NCBI RefSeq assembly: GCF_029227915.1
Contig: NC_079875.1
Location: 744,001-808,000 of the forward strand
Length of the DNA stretch: 64,000 nt
From: Hydractinia symbiolongicarpus
Taxonomy: Eukaryota > Cnidaria > Hydrozoa > Anthoathecata > Hydractiniidae
Direction of reading: 5' to 3'
Shown here: positions 12,949 through 25,129 of the stretch, piece after piece
How the letters are laid out: each line of letters opens with the position of its first letter
How positions within the stretch are numbered: the stretch's first letter is position 1
Translations under genes and position numbers: made by a program
The notes under the pieces: model-generated
Database searches by the model: none
Told to the model about the DNA's origin: nothing
What the model saw: only the letters and a program-made list of their open reading frames with translations

Positions 12949-15384
12949 ATGAGACTTGTAGTTTTCAGAAATGCTTTCATTTTTGATGAGACGCTTAATG
13001 AAAGTGGTTTAATCGCCGGCAAACGAATACCCGCGATTACCCGTAAATCCCGGGCTTGGCACGTATAGTCGAATGTATACAAAGAAAGTACCCTGTGAGT
13101 AAACTCATTTCCAAAACGATTTTTTAAATTATCTTTTCACCACTAAAACGCATGAGACTTGTAGTTTTCAAAAATGTTTTCATTTTTGATGCGACACTGA
13201 ATAAAAGAAGTTTAATCGCCGGCAAACGAAAACCCGCCATTTCCCGTAAATCCCGGGCTTGGCCCGTATAGTCAAAAGTATACAAAGAAAGTACCCAGGG
13301 AGAAAACTCATTTCCCGAACGATTTTTTATATTATTTTTTCACCACTAAAACGCATGAGACTTGTAGTTTTCAAAAATGTTTTCATTTTTGATGGGACGC
13401 TGAATAAAAGAAGTTTAATAGCCGGCAAACGAAAACCCGCGATTTCTCGTAAATCCCGGACTCGGCCCGTATAGTCAAAAGTATACAAACAAAGTACCCA
13501 GGGTGTAAACTCATTTCCCGAACGATTTTTTAAATTATTATTTCACCACTAAAGCCCATGAGACTTGTAGTTTTCAAAAATGTTTTCATTTTTGAAGATA
13601 CACTGAATAAAAGAAGTTTAATCGCCGGCAAACGAAAACCCGCCATTTCCCGTAAATCCCGGGCTTGGCCCGTATAGTCAAAAGTAGACAAAGAAAGTAC
13701 CCATGGAGTAAACTCATTTCCCGAACGATTTTTTATATTATTTTTTCACCACTAAAACGCATGAGACTTGTAGTTTTCAAAAATGTTTTCATTTTTGATG
13801 AGACGCTGAATAAAAGAAGTTTTATCGCCGGCAAACGAAAACCCGCCATTTCCCGTAAACCCCGGACTCGGCCCGTATAATCAAAAGTATAAAAAGAAAG
13901 TACCCAGGGAGTAAACTCATTTCCCGAACGATTTTTTAAATTATTTTTTCACCACTAAAACGCATGAGACTTGTAGTTTGTAAAAAAGGTTTCATTTTTG
14001 ATGAGACGCTGAATAAAAGAAGTTTAATCGCCGGCAAACGAAAACCTGCGATTTCCCGTAAATCCCGGACTCGGCCCGTATAGTTAAAAGTATACAAAGA
14101 TAGTACCCAGGGTGTAAACTCATTTCCCGAACGATTTTTTAAATTATTTTTTCACCACTAAAGCCCATGAGACTTGTAGTTTTCAAAAATGTTTTCATTT
14201 TTGATGAGACGCTGAATAAAAGAAGTTTAATCGCGGGCAAACGAAAACCTGCGATTTCCCGTAAATCCCGGACTCGGCCCGTATAGTCAAAAGTATACAA
14301 AGATAGTACCCAGGGTGTAAACTCATTTCTCAAACGATTTTTTAAATTATTTTTTCACCACTAAAACGCATGAGACTTGTAGTTTTCAGAAATGCTTTCA
14401 TTTTTGATGAGACGCTTAATGAAAGTGGTTTAATCGCCGGCAAACGAAAACCCGCGATTTCCCGTAAATCCCGGGCTTGGCACGTATAGTCGAATGTATA
14501 CAAAGAAAGTACCCTGTGAGTAAACTCATTTCCAAAACGATTTTTTAAATTATCTTTTCACCACTAAAACGCATGAGACTTGTAGTTTTCAAAAATGTTT
14601 TCATTTTTGATGCGACACTGAATAAAAGAAGTTTAATCGCCGGCAAACGAAAACCCGCCATTTCCCGTAAATCCCAGGCTTGGCCCGTATAGTCAAAAGT
14701 ATACAAAGAAAGTACCCAGGGAGAAAACTCATTTCCCGAACGATTTTTTATATTATTTTTTCACCACTAAAACGCATGAGATTTGTAGTTTTCAAAAATG
14801 TTTTCATTTTTGATGGGACGCTGAATAAAAGAGGTTTAATAGCCGGCAAACGAAAACCCGCGATTTCCCGTAAATCCCGGACTCGGCCCGTATAGTCAAA
14901 AGTATACAAACAAAGTACCCAGGGTGTAAACTCATTTCCCGAACGATTTTTTAAATTATTATTTCACCACTAAAGCCCATGAGACTTGTAGTTTTCAAAA
15001 ATGTTTTCATTTTTGAAGATACACTGAATAAAAGAAGTTTAATCGCCGGCAAACGAAAACCCGCCATTTCCCGTAAATCCCGGGCTTGGCCCGTATAGTC
15101 AAAAGTATACAAAGAAAGTACCCATGGAGTAAACTCATTTCCCGAACGATTTTTTATATTATTTTTTCACCACTAAAACGCATGAGACTTGTAGTTTTTA
15201 AAAATGTTTTCATTTTTGATGAGACGCTGAATAAAAGAAGTTTAATCGCCGGCAAACGAAAACCTGCGATTTCCCGTAAATCCCGGACTCGGCCCGTATA
15301 GTCAAAAGTATACAAAGATAGCACCCAGGGTGTAAACTCATTTCCCGAACGATTTTTTAAATTATTATTTCACCACTAAAGCCC
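12949..15384 (+). repeat. Higher-order repeat block, 7-monomer order
   Basis: Monomer types follow one another in a fixed order: CAGAAATGC (12949), GCGACACTG (13152), GGGACGCTG (13355), GAAGATACACTG (13558), AAGTTTTATCG (13761), TGCGATTTC (13964) and GCGGGCAAACG (14167). The order starts again at 14370 with a 1421-bp spacing. The second round departs at its sixth unit (15182, a TGCGATTTC type, not AAGTTTTATCG). Most of the block recurs 10963 bp downstream. Confidence 0.8.
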
Positions 15385-16941
15385 ATGAGACTTGTAGTTT
15401 TCAAAAATGTTTTCATTTTTGAAGATACACTGAATAAAAGAAGTTTAATCGCCGGCAAACGAAACCCCGCCATTTCCCGTAAATCCCGGGCTTGGCCCGT
15501 ATAGTCAAAAGTATACAAAGAAAGTACCCATGGAGTAAACTCATTTCCCGAACGATTTTTTATATTATTTTTTCACCATTAAAACGCATGAGACTTGTAA
15601 TTTTCAAAAGTGTTTTCATTTTTGATGAGACGCTGAATAAAAGAAGTTTAATCGCCGGTAAACGAAAACCCGCCATTTCCCGTAAACCCCGGACTCGGCC
15701 CGTATAGTCAAAAGTATACAAAGAAAGTACCCAGGGAGTAAACTCATTTCCCGAACGATTTTTTAAATTATTTTTTCACCACTAAAACGCATGAGACTTG
15801 TAGTTTTCAAAAATGTTTTCATTTTTGATGAGACGCTGAATAAAAGAAGTTTAATCGCCGGCAAACGAAAACCTGCGATTTCCCGTAAATCCCGGACTCG
15901 GCCCGTATAGTCAAAAGTATACAAAGATAGTACCCAGGGTGTAAACTCATTTCCCGAACGATTTTTTAAATTATTTTTTCACCACTAAAACGCATGAGAC
16001 TTTTAGTTTTCAGAAATGCTTTCATTTTTGATGAGACGCTTAATGAAAGTGGTTTAATCGCCGGCAAACGAAAACCCGCGATTTCCCGTAAATCCCGGAC
16101 TCGGCCCGTATAGTCAAAAGTATACAAACAAAGTACCCAGGGTGTAAACTCATTTCCAGAACGATTTTTTAAATTATTATTTCACCACTAAAGCCCATGA
16201 GACTTGTAGTTTTTAAATATGTTTTCATTTTTGATGAGACTCTGAATAAAAGAAGTTTAATCGCCGGCAAACGAAAACCCGCCATTTCCCGTAAACCCCG
16301 GACTCGGCCCGTATACTTAAAAGTATACAAAGAAAGTACCCAGTGATTAAACTCATTTCCCGAACGATTTTTTAAATTATTTTTTCTCCACTAAAACGCA
16401 TGAGACTTGTAGTTTTCAAAAATGTTTTCATTTTTGATGAGACGCTGAATGAAAGAAGTTTAATCGCCGGCAAACGAAAACCTGCAATTTCCCGTAAATC
16501 CCGGACTCGGCCCGTATTGTCAAAAGTATACAAAAAAAGTACCCAGGGTGTAAACTCATTTCCCGAACGATTTTTTAAATTAATATTTCACCACTAAAGC
16601 CCATGAGACTTGTAGTTTTCAAAAATGTTTTCATTTTTGAAGATACACTGAATAAAAGAAGTTTAATCGCCGGCAAACGAAAACCCGCCATTTCCCGTAA
16701 ATGCCGGGCTTGGCCCGTTTAGTCAAAAGTATACAAAGAAAGTACCCATGGAATAAACTCATTTCCCGAACGATTTTTTATATTATTTTTTCACCACTAA
16801 AACGCAGGAGACTTGTAGTTTTCAAAAATGTTTTCATTTTTGATGAGACGCTGAATAAAAGAGGTTTAATCGCCGGTAAACGAAAAACCGCCAATTGCCG
16901 TAAACCCCGGACTCGGCCCGTATAGTCAAAAGTATACAAAG
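15323..16941 (+). repeat. 8-monomer segment repeated 4060 bp upstream, copy 2
   Basis: Partner of 11263-12881. The copies differ at single bases, for example CGAGAACC near 12416 against CGAAAACC near 16476, and ACATGAG at 12541 against CCATGAG at 16601. Both edges are abrupt changes in monomer variant with the 203-bp register kept. Confidence 0.82.
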
Positions 16942-18632
16942 AAAGTACCCAGGGAGTAAACTCATTTCCCGAACGATTTTTTATATTATTTTTTCACCAC
17001 TAAAACGCATGAGACTTGTAGTTTTCAAAAATGTTTTCATTTTTGATGAGACGCTGAATAAAAGAAGTTTTATCGCCGGCAAACGAAAACCCGCCAATTC
17101 CCGTAAACCCCGGACTCGGCCCGTATAATCAAAAGTATAAAAGAAAGTACCCAGGGAGTAAACTCATTTCCCGAACGATTTTTTAAATTATTTTTTCACC
17201 ACTAAAACGCATGAGACTTGTAGTTTTCAAAAATGTTTTCCTTTATTGATGAGACGCTGAATAAAAGAAGTTTAATCGCCGGCAAACGAAAACCTGCGAT
17301 TTCCCGTAAATCCCGGACTCGGCCCGTATAGTCAAAAGTATACAAAGATAGTACCCAGGGTGTAAACTCATTTCCCGAACGATTTTTTAAATTATTTTTT
17401 CACCACTAAAACGCATGAGACTTGTAGTTTTCAGAAATGCTTTCATTTTTGATGAGACGCTTAATGAAAGTGGTTTAATCGCCGGCAAACGAAAACCCGC
17501 GATTTCCCGTAAATCCCGGGCTTGGCCCGTATAGTCGAATGTATACAAAGAAAGTACCCTGTGAGTAAACTCATTTCCAAAACGATTTTTTAAATTATCT
17601 TTTCACCACTAAAACGCATGAAACTTGTAGTTTTCAAAAATGTTTTCATTTTTGATGCGACACTGAATAAAAGAAGTTTAATCGCCGGCAAACGAAAACC
17701 CGCCATTTCCCGTAAATCCCGGGCTTGGCCCGTATAGTCAAAAGTATACAAAGAAAGTACCCAGTGAGTAAACTCATTTCCCGAACGATTTTTTAAATTA
17801 TTTTTTCTCCACTAAAACGCATGAGACTTGTAGTTTTCAAAAATGTTTTCATTTTTGATGAGACGCTGAATGAAAGAAGTTTAATCGCCGGCAAACGAAA
17901 ACCTGCAATTTCCCGTAAATCCCTGACTCGGCCCGTATTGTCAAAAGTATACAAAGAAAGTACCCAGGGTGTAAACTCATTTCCCGAACGATTTTTTAAA
18001 TTAATATTTCACCACTAAAGCCCATGAGACTTGTAGTTTTCAAAAATGTTTTCATTTTTGAAGATACACTGAATAAAAGAAGTTTAATCGCCGGCAAACG
18101 AAAACCCGCCATTTCCCGTAAATGCCGGGCTTGGCCCGTATAGTCAAAAGTATACAAAGAAAGTACCCATGGAATAAACTCATTTCCCGAACGATTTTTT
18201 ATATTATTTTTTCACCACTAAAACGCATGAGACTTGTAGTTTTCAAAAATGTTTTCATTTTTGATGAGACGCTGAATAAAAGAAGTTTAATCGCCGGTAA
18301 ACGAAAAACCGCCAATTGCCGTAAACCCCGGACTCGGCCCGTATAGTCAAAAGTATACAAAGAAAGTACCCAGGGAGTAAACTCAATTCCCGAACGATTT
18401 TTTATATTATTTTTTCACCACTAAAACGCATGAGACTTGTAGTTTTCAAAAATGTTTTCATTTTTGATGAGACGCTGAATAAAACAAGTTTTATCGCCGG
18501 CAAACGAAAACCCGCCATTTCCCGTAAACCCCGGACTCGGCCCGTATAATCAAAAGTATAAAAAGAAAGTACCCAGGGAGTAAACTCATTTCCCGAACGA
18601 TTTTTTAAATTATTTTTTCACCACTAAAACGC

Positions 18633-20865
18633 ATGAGACTTGTAGTTTTCAGAAATGCTTTCCTTTTTGATGAGACGCTTAATGAAAGTGGTTTAATCGC
18701 CGGCAAACGAAAACCCGCGATTTCCCGTAAATCCCGGGCTTGGCCCGTATAGTCGAATGTATACAAAGAAAGTACCCTGTGAGTAAACTCATTTCCAAAA
18801 CGATTTTTTAAATTATCTTTTCACCACTAAAACGCATGAGACTTGTAGTTTTCAAAAATGTTTTCATTTTTGATGCGACACTGAATAAAAGAAGTTTAAT
18901 CGCCGGCAAACGAAAACCCGCCATTTCCCGTAAATCCCGGGCTTGGCCCGTATAGTCAAAAGTATACAAAGAAAGTACCCAGGAAGAAAACTCATTTCCC
19001 GAACGATTTTTTATATTATTTTTTCACCACTAAAACGCATGAGACTTGTAGTTTTCAAAAATGTTTTCATTTTTGATGGGACGCTGAATAAAAGAAGTTT
19101 AATAGCCGGCAAACGAAAACCCGCGATTTCTCGTAAATCCCGGACTCGGCCCGTATAGTCAAAAGTATACAAACAAAGTACCCAGGGTGTAAACTCATTT
19201 CCCGAACGATTTTTTAAATTATTATTTCACCACTAAAGCCCATGAGACTTGTAGTTTTCAAAAATGTTTTCATTTTTGAAGATACACTGAATAAAAGAAG
19301 TTTAATCGCCGGCAAACGAAAACCCGCCATTTCCCGTAAATCCCGGGCTTGGCCCGTATAGTCAAAAGTAGACAAAGAAAGTACCCATGGAGTAAACTCA
19401 TTTCCCGAACGATTTTTTATATTATTTTTTCACCACTAAAACGCATGAGACTTGTAGTTTTCAAAAATGTTTTCATTTTTGATGAGACGCTGAATAAAAG
19501 AAGTTTTATCGCCGGCAAACAAAAACCCGCCATTTCCCGTAAACCCCGGACTCGGCCCGTATAATCAAAAGTATAAAAAGAAAGTACCCAGGGAGTAAAC
19601 TCATTTCCCGAACGATTTTTTAAATTATTTTTTCACCACTAAAACGCATGAGACTTGTAGTTTTCAAAAATGTTTTCATTTTTGATGAGACGCTGAATAA
19701 AAGAAGTTTAATCGCCGGCAAACGAAAACCTGCGATTTCCCGTAAATCCCGGACTCGGCCCGTATAGTCAAAAGTATACAAAGATAGTACCCAGGGTGTA
19801 AACTCATTTCCCGAACGATTTTTTAAATTATTTTTTCACCACTAAAACGCATGAGACTTGTAGTTTTCAGAAATGCTTTCATTTTTGATGAGACGCTTAA
19901 TGAAAGTGGTTTAATCGCCGGCAAACGAAAACCCGCGATTTCCCGTAAATCCCGGGCTTGGCCCGTATAGTCGAATGTATACAAAGAAAGTACCCTGTGA
20001 GTAAACTCATTTCCAAAACGATTTTTTAAATTATCTTTTCACCACTAAAACGCATGAGACTTGTAGTTTTCAAAAATGTTTTCATTTTTGATGCGACACT
20101 GAATAAAAGAAGTTTAATCGCCGGCAAACGAAAACCCGCCATTTCCCGTAAATCCCGGGCTTGGCCCGTATAGTCAAAAGTATACAAAGAAAGTACCCAG
20201 GAAGAAAACTCATTTCCCGAACGATTTTTTATATTATTTTTTCACCACTAAAACGCATGAGACTTGTAGTTTTCAAAAATGTTTTCATTTTTGATGGGAC
20301 GCTGAATAAAAGAAGTTTAATAGCCGGTAAACGAAAACCCGCGATTTCTCGTAAATCCCGGACTCGGCCCGTATAGTCAAAAGTATACAAACAAAGTACC
20401 CAGGGTGTAAACTCATTTCCCGAACGATTTTTTATATTATTTTTTCACCACTAAAACGCATGAGACTTGTAGTTTTCAAAAATGTTTTCATTTTTGATGA
20501 GACGCTGAATAAAGGAAGTTTTATCGCCGGCAAAGAAAAACCCGCCATTTCCCGTAAACCCCGGACTCGGCCCGTATAATCAAAAGTATAAAAAGAAAGT
20601 ACCCAGGGAGTAAACTCATTTCCCGAACGATTTTTTAAATTATTTTTTCACCACTAAAACGCATGAGACTTGTAGTTTTTAAAAATGTTTTCATTTTTGA
20701 TGAGACGCTGAATAAAAGAAGTTTAATCGCCGGCAAACGAAAACCTGCGATTTCCCGTAAATCCCGGACTCGGCCCGTATAGTCAAAAGTATACAAAGAT
20801 AGTACCCAGGGTGTAAACTCATTTCCCGAACGATTTTTTAAATTATTATTTCACCACTAAAGCCC
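18633..20865 (+). repeat. 6-monomer (1218-bp) higher-order variant
   Basis: The order CAGAAATGC (18633), GCGACACTG (18836), GGGACGCTG (19039), GAAGATACACTG (19242), AAGTTTTATCG (19445), TGCGATTTC (19648) is followed at once by another CAGAAATGC monomer (19851). The GCGGGCAAACG monomer of the 7-unit form is missing, so the period is 1218 bp. The second round (19851-20865) also lacks the GAAGATACACTG monomer. It reads as a deletion derivative of the 7-unit repeat. Confidence 0.75.
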
Positions 20866-21410
20866 ATGAGACTTGTAGTTTTCAAAAATATTTTCATTTT
20901 TGATGAGACGCTGAATAAAAGAAGTTTAATCGCGGGCAAACGAAAACCTGCGATTTCCCGTAAATCCCGGACTCGGCCCGTATAGTCAAAAGTATACAAA
21001 AGATAGTACCCAGGGTGTAAACTCATTTCCCAAACGATTTTTTATATTATTTTTTCACCACTAAAACGCATGAGACTTGTAGTTTTCAAAAATGTTTTCA
21101 TTTTTGATGGGACGCTGAATAAAAGAAGTTTAATAGCCGGCAAACGAAAACCCGCGATTTCTCGTAAATCCCGGACTCGGCCCGTATAGTCAAAAGTATA
21201 CAAACAAAGTACCCAGGGTGTAAACTCATTTCCCGAACGATTTTTTAAATTATTATTTCACCACTAAAGCCCATGAGACTTGTAGTTTTCAAAAATGTTT
21301 TCATTTTTGAAGATACACTGAATAAAAGAAGTTTAATCGCCGGCAAACGAAAACCCGCCATTTCCCGTAAATCCCGGGCTTGGCCCGTATAGTCAAAAGT
21401 AGACAAAGAA

Positions 21411-21816
21411 AGTACCCATGGAGTAAACTCATTCCCCGAACGATTTTTTATATTATTTTTTCACCACTAAAACGCATGAGACTTGTAATTTTCAAAAATG
21501 TTTTCATTTTTGATGAGACGCTGAATAAAAGAAGTTTTATCGCCGGCAAACAAAAACCCGCCATTTCCCGTAAACCCCGGACTCGGCCCGTATAATCAAA
21601 AGTATAAAAAGAAAGTACCCAGGGAGTAAACTCATTTCCCGAACGATTTTTTAAATTATTTTTTCACCACTAAAACGCATGAGACTTGTAGTTTTTAAAA
21701 ATGTTTTCATTTTTGATGAGACGCTGAATAAAAGAAGTTTAATCGCCGGCAAACGAAAACCTGCGATTTCCCGTAAATCCCGGACTCGGCCCGTATAGTC
21801 AAAAGTATAAAAAGAT
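21411..21816 (+). repeat. 406-bp dimer tandem duplication, copy 1
   Basis: The segment 21411-21824 matches 21817-22230, a duplication of two monomers. Shared private variants are CTCATTCCCCGAACG (ATTCC near 21431 and 21837) and ACTTGTAATTTTC near 21481 and 21887. Identity is longer (414 bp) than the offset, so the copies abut. Confidence 0.85.
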
Positions 21817-22222
21817 AGTACCCATGGAGTAAACTCATTCCCCGAACGATTTTTTATATTATTTTTTCACCACTAAAACGCATGAGACTTGTAATTTTCA
21901 AAAATGTTTTCATTTTTGATGAGACGCTGAATAAAAGAAGTTTTATCGCCGGCAAACAAAAACCCGCCATTTCCCGTAAACCCCGGACTCGGCCCGTATA
22001 ATCAAAAGTATAAAAAGAAAGTACCCAGGGAGTAAACTCATTTCCCGAACGATTTTTTAAATTATTTTTTCACCACTAAAACGCATGAGACTTGTAGTTT
22101 TTAAAAATGTTTTCATTTTTGATGAGACGCTGAATAAAAGAAGTTTAATCGCCGGCAAACGAAAACCTGCGATTTCCCGTAAATCCCGGACTCGGCCCGT
22201 ATAGTCAAAAGTATAAAAAGAT
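21817..22222 (+). repeat. 406-bp dimer tandem duplication, copy 2
   Basis: This immediately follows copy 1. The left edge is a T/A difference (21816 versus 21410). The right edge is at 22231, G here against T at 21825. No internal difference was noticed. Confidence 0.85.
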
Positions 22223-22287
22223 AGTACCCAGGGTGTAAACTCATTTCCCGAACGATTTTTTAAATTATTATTTCACCACTAAAGCCC

Positions 22288-23708
22288 ATGAGACTTGTAG
22301 TTTTCAAAAATGTTTTCATTTTTGATGAGACGCTGAATAAAAGAAGTTTAATCGCGGGCAAACGAAAACCTGCGATTTCCCGTAAATCCCGGACTCGGCC
22401 CGTATAGTCAAAAGTATACAAAGATAGTACCCAGGGTGTAAACTCATTTCCCAAACGATTTTTTAAATTATTTTTTCACCACTAAAACGCATGAGACTTG
22501 TAGTTTTCAGAAATGCTTTCATTTTTGATGAGACGCTTAATGAAAGTGGTTTAATCGCCGGCAAACGAATACCCGCGATTTCCCGTAAATCCCGGGCTTG
22601 GCACGTATAGTCGAATGTATACAAAGAAAGTACCCTGTGAGTAAACTCATTTCCAAAACGATTTTTTAAATTATCTTTTCACCACTAAAACGCATGAGAC
22701 TTGTAGTTTTCAAAAATGTTTTCATTTTTGATGCGACACTGAATAAAAGAAGTTTAATCGCCGGCAAACGAAAACCCGCCATTTCCCGTAAATCCCGGGC
22801 TTGGCCCGTATAGTCAAAAGTATACAAAAAAAGTACCCAGGGAGAAAACTCATTTCCCGAACGATTTTTTATATTATTTTTTCACCACTAAAACGCATGA
22901 GACTTGTAGTTTTCAAAAATGTTTTCATTTTTGATGGGACGCTGAATAAAAGAAGTTTAATCGCCGGCAAACGAAAACCCGCCATTTCCCGTAAATCCCG
23001 GGCTTGGCCCGTATAGTCAAAAGTATACAAAGAAATTACCCATGGAGTAAACTCATTTCCCGAACGATTTTTTATAATATTTTTTCACCACTAAAACGCA
23101 TGAGACTTGTAGTTTTCAAAAATGTTTTCATTTTTGATGAGACGCTGAATAAAAGAAGTTTAATCGCCGGTAAACGAAAACCCGCCATTTCCCGTAAACC
23201 CCGGACTCGGCCCGTATAGTCAAAAGTATACAAAGAAAGTACCCAGGGAGTAAACTCATTTCCCGAACGATTTTTTAAATTATTTTTTCACCACTAAAAC
23301 GCATGAGACTTGTAGTTTTCAAAAATGTTTTCATTTTTGATGAGACGCTGAATAAAAGAAGTTTTATCGCCGGCAAACAAAAACCCGCCATTTCCCGTAA
23401 ACCCCGGACTCGGCCCGTATAATCAAAAGTATAAAAAGAAAGTACCCAGGGAGTAAACTCATTTCCCGAACGATTTTTTAAATTATTTTTTCACCACTAA
23501 AACGCATGAGACTTGTAGTTTTTAAAAATGTTTTCATTTTTGATGAGACGCTGAATAAAAGAAGTTTAATCGCCGGCAAACGAAAACCTGCGATTTCCCG
23601 TAAATCCCGGACTCGGCCCGTATAGTCAAAAGTATACAAAGATAGTACCCAGGGTGTAAACTCATTTCCCGAACGATTTTTTAAATCATTATTTCACCAC
23701 TAAAGCCC
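22288..23708 (+). repeat. 1421-bp higher-order repeat unit 1
   Basis: Begins with the GCGGGCAAACG monomer and holds seven monomers. The first three match the canonical order (GCGGGC, CAGAAATGC, GCGACACTG). The fourth starts as GGGACGCTG but continues with the CCATTTCC / GGGCTTGG core of another type, so it looks like a hybrid monomer. The fifth lacks GAAGATACACTG. The sixth and seventh are again AAGTTTTATCG and TGCGATTTC. Confidence 0.8.
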
Positions 23709-25129
23709 ATGAGACTTGTAGTTTTCAAAAATGTTTTCATTTTTGATGAGACGCTGAATAAAAGAAGTTTAATCGCGGGCAAACGAAAACCTGCGATTTC
23801 CCGTAAATCCCGGACTCGGCCCGTATAGTCAAAAGTATACAAAGATAGTACCCAGGGTGTAAACTCATTTCCCAAACGATTTTTTAAATTATTTTTTCAC
23901 CACTAAAACGCATGAGACTTGTAGTTTTCAGAAATGCTTTCATTTTTGATGAGACGCTTAATGAAAGTGGTTTAATCGCCGGCACACGAATACCCGCGAT
24001 TTCCCGTAAATCCCGGGCTTGGCACGTATAGTCGAATGTATACAAAGAAAGTACCCTGTGAGTAAACTCATTTCCAAAACGATTTTTTAAATTATCTTTT
24101 CACCACTAAAACGCATGAGACTTGTAGTTTTCAAAAATGTTTTCATTTTTGATGCGACACTGAATAAAAGAAGTTTAATCGCCGGCAAACGAAAACCCGC
24201 CATTTCCCGTAAATCCCGGGCTTGGCCCGTATAGTCAAAAGTATACAAAGAAAGTACCCAGGGAGAAAACTCATTTCCCGAACGATTTTTTATATTATTT
24301 TTTCACCACTAAAACGCATGAGACTTGTAGTTTTCAAAAATGTTTTCATTTTTGATGGGACGCTGAATAAAAGAAGTTTAATAGCCGGCAAACGAAAACC
24401 CGCGATTTCTCGTAAATCCCGGACTCGGCCCGTATAGTCAAAAGTATACAAACAAAGTACCCAGGGTGTAAACTCATTTCCCGAACGATTTTTTAAATTA
24501 TTATTTCACCACTAAAGCCCATGAGACTTGTAGTTTTCAAAAATGTTTTCATTTTTGAAGATACACTGAATAAAAGAAGTTTAATCGCCGGCAAACGAAA
24601 ACCCGCCATTTCCCGTAAATCCCGGGCTTGGCCCGTATAGTCAAAAGTAGACAAAGAAAGTACCCATGGGGTAAACTCATTTCCCGAACGATTTTTTATA
24701 TTATTTTTTCACCACTAAAACGCATGAGACTTGTAGTTTTCAAAAATGTTTTCATTTTTGATGAGACGCTGAATAAAAGAAGTTTTATCGCCGGCAAACG
24801 AAAACCCGCCATTTCCCGTAAACCCCGGACTCGGCCCGTATAATCAAAAGTATAAAAAGAAAGTACCCAGGGAGTAAACTCATTTCCCGAACGATTTTTT
24901 AAATTATTTTTTCACCACTAAAACGCATGAGACTTGTAGTTTGTAAAAATGTTTTCATTTTTGATGAGACGCTGAATAAAAGAAGTTTAATCGCCGGCAA
25001 ACGAAAACCTGCGATTTCCCGTAAATCCCGGACTCGGCCCGTATAGTCAAAAGTATACAAAGATAGTACCCAGGGTGTAAACTCATTTCCCGAACGATTT
25101 TTTAAATTATTTTTTCACCACTAAAGCCC
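23709..25129 (+). repeat. 1421-bp higher-order repeat unit 2
   Basis: All seven monomer types are in canonical order: GCGGGCAAACG, CAGAAATGC, GCGACACTG, GGGACGCTG, GAAGATACACTG, AAGTTTTATCG, TGCGATTTC. The spacing of the GCGGG marker to the previous unit (22354 to 23775) and to the next (25196) is exactly 1421 bp. Confidence 0.85.
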
